Source of the DNA: Sclerodactyla briareus
Taxonomy: Eukaryota > Echinodermata > Holothuroidea > Dendrochirotida > Sclerodactylidae
Reading direction: 5' to 3'
NCBI GenBank assembly: GCA_026419785.1
Contig: JAODTK010003588.1
Coordinates: 235,687 to 299,686 of the forward strand
Length of the DNA stretch: 64,000 nt
Below are positions 60,240 through 64,000 of the stretch, piece after piece. The notes beneath the pieces were generated by a model, which saw nothing but the letters and a program-made list of their open reading frames with translations, made no database searches and had not been told where the DNA came from. The position numbers were made by a program, and so were the translations under genes. The number at the start of each line of letters is the position of its first letter. Position 1 is the first letter of the stretch.

Positions 60240-62300
60240 ATTTAGCAACCACAAGGTGAAAACCAAGGCAAGAATATTATCGAGTGTGGACAAATTAAAA
60301 ATCCTACTGCTCGCCCAACAACGGAGGAAGGATACCGATTGGTGTAAAAGCCCTCGGTGACTGCGTGAATAATGGAATTACCAATTTTCCATGGAAGGGT
60401 GATTGACATCCTTGAGAACCCGGGTGTTTCTTGCTCACCCTCGATTCTTACACTTCGTCGACCGTGGGCAAACTTTTCCAATAGCCGTACCAGAACGCCT
60501 CATTATGCCGTTTAGAACTGTGGTGGATGTTGTACTTGCATTACCAGCCACACTGCCCATACGGTAGACCCCCATCCAATACTAGAGTTATAAATATGAA
60601 TAGAATGTCTGAACTTAACTTTGAAGGTCGGCTTACGTATACATACATCGCGGTTGGAGGTTCTTGCAACATAATCAACATGGGCGTCCAGTTTTATCAT
60701 CAAATCAGTTTATCTCAAATATACACCCAGGTATTCGTACTCACTACTCCTATCGACCTATTTGTCCTAAAACACCGGCTCAGAGATAGTCCTATTCTTT
60801 CTTCTGTATCAATAACCATTCCGTTGTCTTACTAACATTTAACTGGAGGTAATTTCTGTCACATTCTGTTATAAAAATCATCATTTGTTCTATAGTCTGC
60901 ATCGTCCACCTATTTGATCAAGCTAATAAGAGCGGGTTGTCATCGGCATTTGCCCGAGGGCACATGGATCAGTGTAAACGTTTTTCATAGTTACAAAGAA
61001 AGGGGTGCAAGTGGGGTGCCCTGGGGAACTCCACTGTTACAATTCAAAACATCATATAAACATCACGACCAATGCGGACGAATTGGGACTGGTTAGTAAG
61101 ATATTCTAGTTCCCATCGAATCAAGGCAGAAGGGATAATGTCAGTTTAAAGCAAGGATCAGCTGAAATGTGGCCTGGATGGTATTAAAGCAGATGAAATA
61201 TCGAAGAAAACATAACACACGATTACTGTAGAGTCCTCAAGATGAGAATATAGGTTGTCCCGTATATAAATATAGCATCTGTGTTACGATCCTTCCGATA
61301 GGCAAACTGGAGATCAACATTAGAGGAAATGTCAACTTTCGAAGATAGATAGTTCAGAGAGATCAAGAGGGGAAAACGTTCACATGATTTCATCATACAA
61401 AACGTGATGAGGGCAAATGGGACGACGTCGTCATTGTAGTATAACTGATTTTTTGCGGTGACTGGGACCACAAGATTGTTTCCATATGTGAGGGATTGGC
61501 TGCGTTTCGAAAAAAAGTTGAAAATGTAAGTAAAATAGTTACGACACTTCCCACGCCTGCAGATTAGGGACACGAGGAGGGAAGTTTTGTCAGGGGCCAA
61601 CAACTTCGATGCTTTCAACCGTGGAAATTTCTCTACGCACTTCATCCTTGCGACGTCAAAAACGATGTTGTGGACTTTCCGAAATTGCCCTTAAAAGGAG
61701 TTGAATCATCGGAAAAATCCTGGTTGTCAAAGCGATTAAAATAAGTTCAGCTGATTGGCATATGTCGGAGAAATTTCTGGCACTGGACTTATTCTTGCGT
61801 TATGGTTAGGAACCGCTCATCAACCGCCTGCCCTCCCAAAAAATTTCATGTTATTTTTTTTTGTGAATTTCAACTTTTGTTGTAGGCTTCTTTTTGCTTA
61901 ATGAAAAGGTAGTCTTAATCTCCCTTTTTAATCATTTCAGTTGTTGTTTATTGCCTTCGTGGCACGACTTTGTTTCTTACGTATCAACTGTTTCACCCTC
62001 CCAGTTACCCAGGGTTGTTGTCGGGCGTGGTAACATTTGACCCGTCTAGTAGGAACGATGGGGCTCACAAAACGTGATGTAGGAACTGACAGTTGTTGTT
62101 AAATCGTGCTGTCTGTTGGGTGTGATAGAAACATATTCCCAATTGAAGTGTCAAAACAGTCTTGAAGCTGATCCCGGGCTTCATCCGACCATGCTTGGGT
62201 TAGATGCACTCGTGGCTTTTCACGTTGGATAATCGCTTTTAGACTTTGGTAGCGAGGAGCATAAAGTCATGGTCAGCGTCACGAGCTTAGTCAGGACGAT
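60240..62300 (-). mobile_element. L2/CR1-group LINE, linker, RT and C-terminal part
   Basis: A decayed non-LTR retrotransposon on the minus strand, distinct from the CR1-like family above. From high to low coordinates: a post-endonuclease linker (LTQAWSDEARDQLQDCFDTS, about 62210-62150) and a VEKFPRLKASK...APDK stretch (family: FS.LK..KA.GPD). The NDDVVPFALITFCMMKSCER stretch follows (family: NDYRPVALTS.VMK.FER), then LQFAYRKDRNTDAI (61314-61270; family LQFAYR.NR.TDDA), motif B NSGVPQGTPLAPLSL (about 61041-60997) and LQLNVSKTTEW (about 60860-60825). The block ends with YEYLGVYLR (about 60730). Frames break in several places, so it is inactive. Confidence 0.8.
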
Positions 62301-62989
62301 AGATGCCACGTAAGCGTCTTTGACGTTCGTTATAACAAAGGCCCAAAGCTGATTGATCACGAGTGAGGGCAGTTAACGTGTTGATATAGATGTGTTTCTG
62401 GGTGCCTTAGCGATCCGTGATTGGAATCCCGCTGACAAAGAAAAGCGCATCCGAGACAGACAGCTTCAAGCTCTGGAACAGCTTAATCGTCATTACTCCC
62501 GGCTGAGCAACGGATTTGTCTGGGATATAATCGTGCAGAAAAGTCATGCCCAGACTCTCAAGGGACCTTAGCGCCTCAAGTGTGTGTGTGAGGGGCTGGC
62601 ACATCCGAGGCCAAGGGCCGAGACCGAGCCAGTTGAACTACTGAAGCAAAGTTCAATTTCAACTGTGTAGAAATGTCACCCTAACATGCATATATGGAAT
62701 TAAACAAGCGCACTTTGTAATGTCCCCATAAGTAGACATGACTTACTAAGGATTGAGACTGAATACAAATGTTACATTGGTACAGAACCATATTGAAAAG
62801 AATCTAAATGGCACAACCATCAAATTGTTGATCTGAGATAGGAAAGGAGTTTATAACACTTCTCTCTCACCCAATAAGGAGGGCTGGTGAAAAAAAAAGA
62901 TTGGATAGACTATCTATATTGATTTATTTCGAATCTAATATACTCACACACGCAAAAAAAAAAAGCCCTCGGTCTCAACCTGAGTTGTA

Positions 62990-64000
62990 TTATTATATGT
63001 GGGAATGGCACGCAAAGGCAAATTATATCACGGGACCTGACATGAAGTACGCTAAGAAAGAGTGTACTTTGTTTACATGAGATTCGGAAAAAAGACGGTA
63101 AGAGAAATAGGGCACAGGAGGACGCTAGAACATTCTAGAAGCGAGGGGAAGTTTGAGAGACAGTGTGGGCTACAGGTATGCGAACGGTACAGCAGTGCAT
63201 GTGGACCAAAATTAAATTCTTGCCTCAGGGACATCAACAGGTCCAGCATTAGCACATATTGTGGTAAGCTTCGTTAGCCCCTATTCTAATAACATAACTC
63301 CAAATCATGTTTGCATCAAAGATTCAGCATTTAATACATTACTACTATACCTTCATGGAGAACGCCTCAGATTATACAGTTCATTCGCCTGTAGCTACAA
63401 CACATCACAATATCGCTGTCGATTGGACTCGTACCATGGACGGGAACCTACTTGTCCTGCCCATGAAAGAGGAATTACGTAACTGACTGTCTGTAACTTT
63501 GTTACCGCGGTCAAGTAAATCACCCGTTTTCATTCAAAGAAGAGCTGCAAAAAGACAGATAAGTCGTGAATGAAATGAGGCACACTAAACCCGATTTCCA
63601 GGGAGAAGGAATGGACCAATAGAAATCAGAGCAGGCGTTTTCATCCAGTATGTATGCATGTATATCAAGTTCTTTGTCCGCCGAAAGTTGTGAAAATAAA
63701 AGTGGCAAACACATTAGACGCGGTGCAAGCCTAGGTTCAGATGTAATCGCGCGATTCACAAAATGCATGACTCATGCGCGAAAGAAGACAACCTGCAATT
63801 GGGAAAATATTAAGTAAACGAGAAAGAAGAATTCCAGAAATGCAGTCTTGTCTAACAAAATACTATATTGAATACCACACCTAATATTATAGATAAACCC
63901 CCTTAACGGCTTCCGGGAAGTATAGTACGACAAGGGCTTGTGTGGTCTGCAGGTTGACGCTTAATCATACTGATACGCTCAAAGGTGTATGTGCATACCA
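62990..64000. repeat. Fifth copy of the unit, entered in mid-unit
   Basis: From 63030 it matches unit 1 from about 4905. It is closest to unit 4: compare 63251 CACATATTGTGGTAAGCTTC with 56712, and GCGATTCACAAAATGC near 63748 with 57165. The offset to unit 4 is about 6.55 kb, far less than a unit, so this is a separate duplication or a rearranged copy. It continues beyond the window. Confidence 0.75.

Larger units (their letters stand above)
58986..62989. other. Block unrelated to the tandem unit
   Basis: About 4 kb with no match to the unit. It contains a decayed L2/CR1-group LINE on the minus strand (60240-62300) and mixed sequence on either side. 58990-59400 includes a GT-rich patch (59195-59275). 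59660-60240 holds a G12 run at 59887-59898 and a short GATA run near 60028. 62300-62989 has no identified content; the 65-codon minus frame at 62407-62604 is unrecognised. Confidence 0.6.

Noticed and set aside
60914-61096. Plus-strand GVPWGTP as a reverse transcriptase motif
   Set aside because: The true motif (SGVPQGTPLAPL) is on the minus strand at the same place, within a series of other LINE motifs on that strand; the plus reading is a chance mirror.
1-64000. The unit as a giant virus-like element or Polinton
   Set aside because: No polymerase, integrase or capsid-like frame was recognised and the unit ends show no inverted repeats; a plain tandem duplication explains the structure.

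Overview
The window is eukaryotic, repeat-dominated DNA with no recognisable host gene. No open frame exceeds about 200 codons and none resembles a host protein. The only recognisable coding matter is decayed retrotransposon reverse transcriptase. The mix of tRNA-derived SINEs, CR1/L2-type LINEs, a hAT-like element, many dinucleotide runs and long CTTT tracts suggests a metazoan, perhaps a marine invertebrate such as an echinoderm. That assignment is a guess from repeat style, not from a gene.

The main structure is a very long tandem repeat. A unit of about 15-18 kb recurs head to tail, and each of the first three units starts after a CTTT microsatellite. Unit 1 is 52-18505, unit 2 is 18598-33776 and unit 3 is 33866-51905. 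Unit 4 starts at 51922, where the CTTT tract has decayed to a stub, and is collinear to about 58985. A block of unrelated DNA follows (58986-62989), and then a fifth copy enters in mid-unit at about 62990 and runs off the window.

Homologous stretches, by eye: U1 4905-7050 = U2 21860-23500 = U3 39360-41420 = U4 56655-58400 = U5 63030-64000. U1 7080-8520 = U2 23540-25810, with no counterpart in U3. U1 8763-10000 = U2 26050-27700 = U3 44525-45720. U1 11340-13185 = U2 27710-28720 = U3 45730-47670. U1 13185-13730 = U2 28720-29265, missing in U3. U1 13730-16018 = U2 29265-30540 = U3 47672-49465. U2 30540-31300 = U3 49500-50400, missing in U1. U1 16930-18505 = U2 32120-33776, with U3 51055-51905 matching the last part.

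Each unit carries older repeats inherited by all or most copies: a CR1-like LINE fragment near the start, a tRNA-derived SINE in the middle and a LINE C-terminal fragment near the end. Each also has private insertions: a solo-LTR-like fossil and a MITE-like element in unit 2, CR1-like LINEs at different sites in units 1 and 3, a 605-bp element and a short (ATT)n-tailed element in unit 3, and a hAT-like element in unit 4. Because the other units show the empty sites, insertion boundaries can be read directly. Near its start the unit contains a nested tandem duplication (A and B). It is double in units 1 and 3, single in unit 4, and fused into an A/B hybrid in unit 2, which points to unequal exchange. 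Units 1 and 2 look closest; unit 4 looks most diverged.

Many differences between copies are one-base gains or losses, so part of the divergence may be assembly noise. I found no new protein-coding system; the novelty here is in the repeat architecture.
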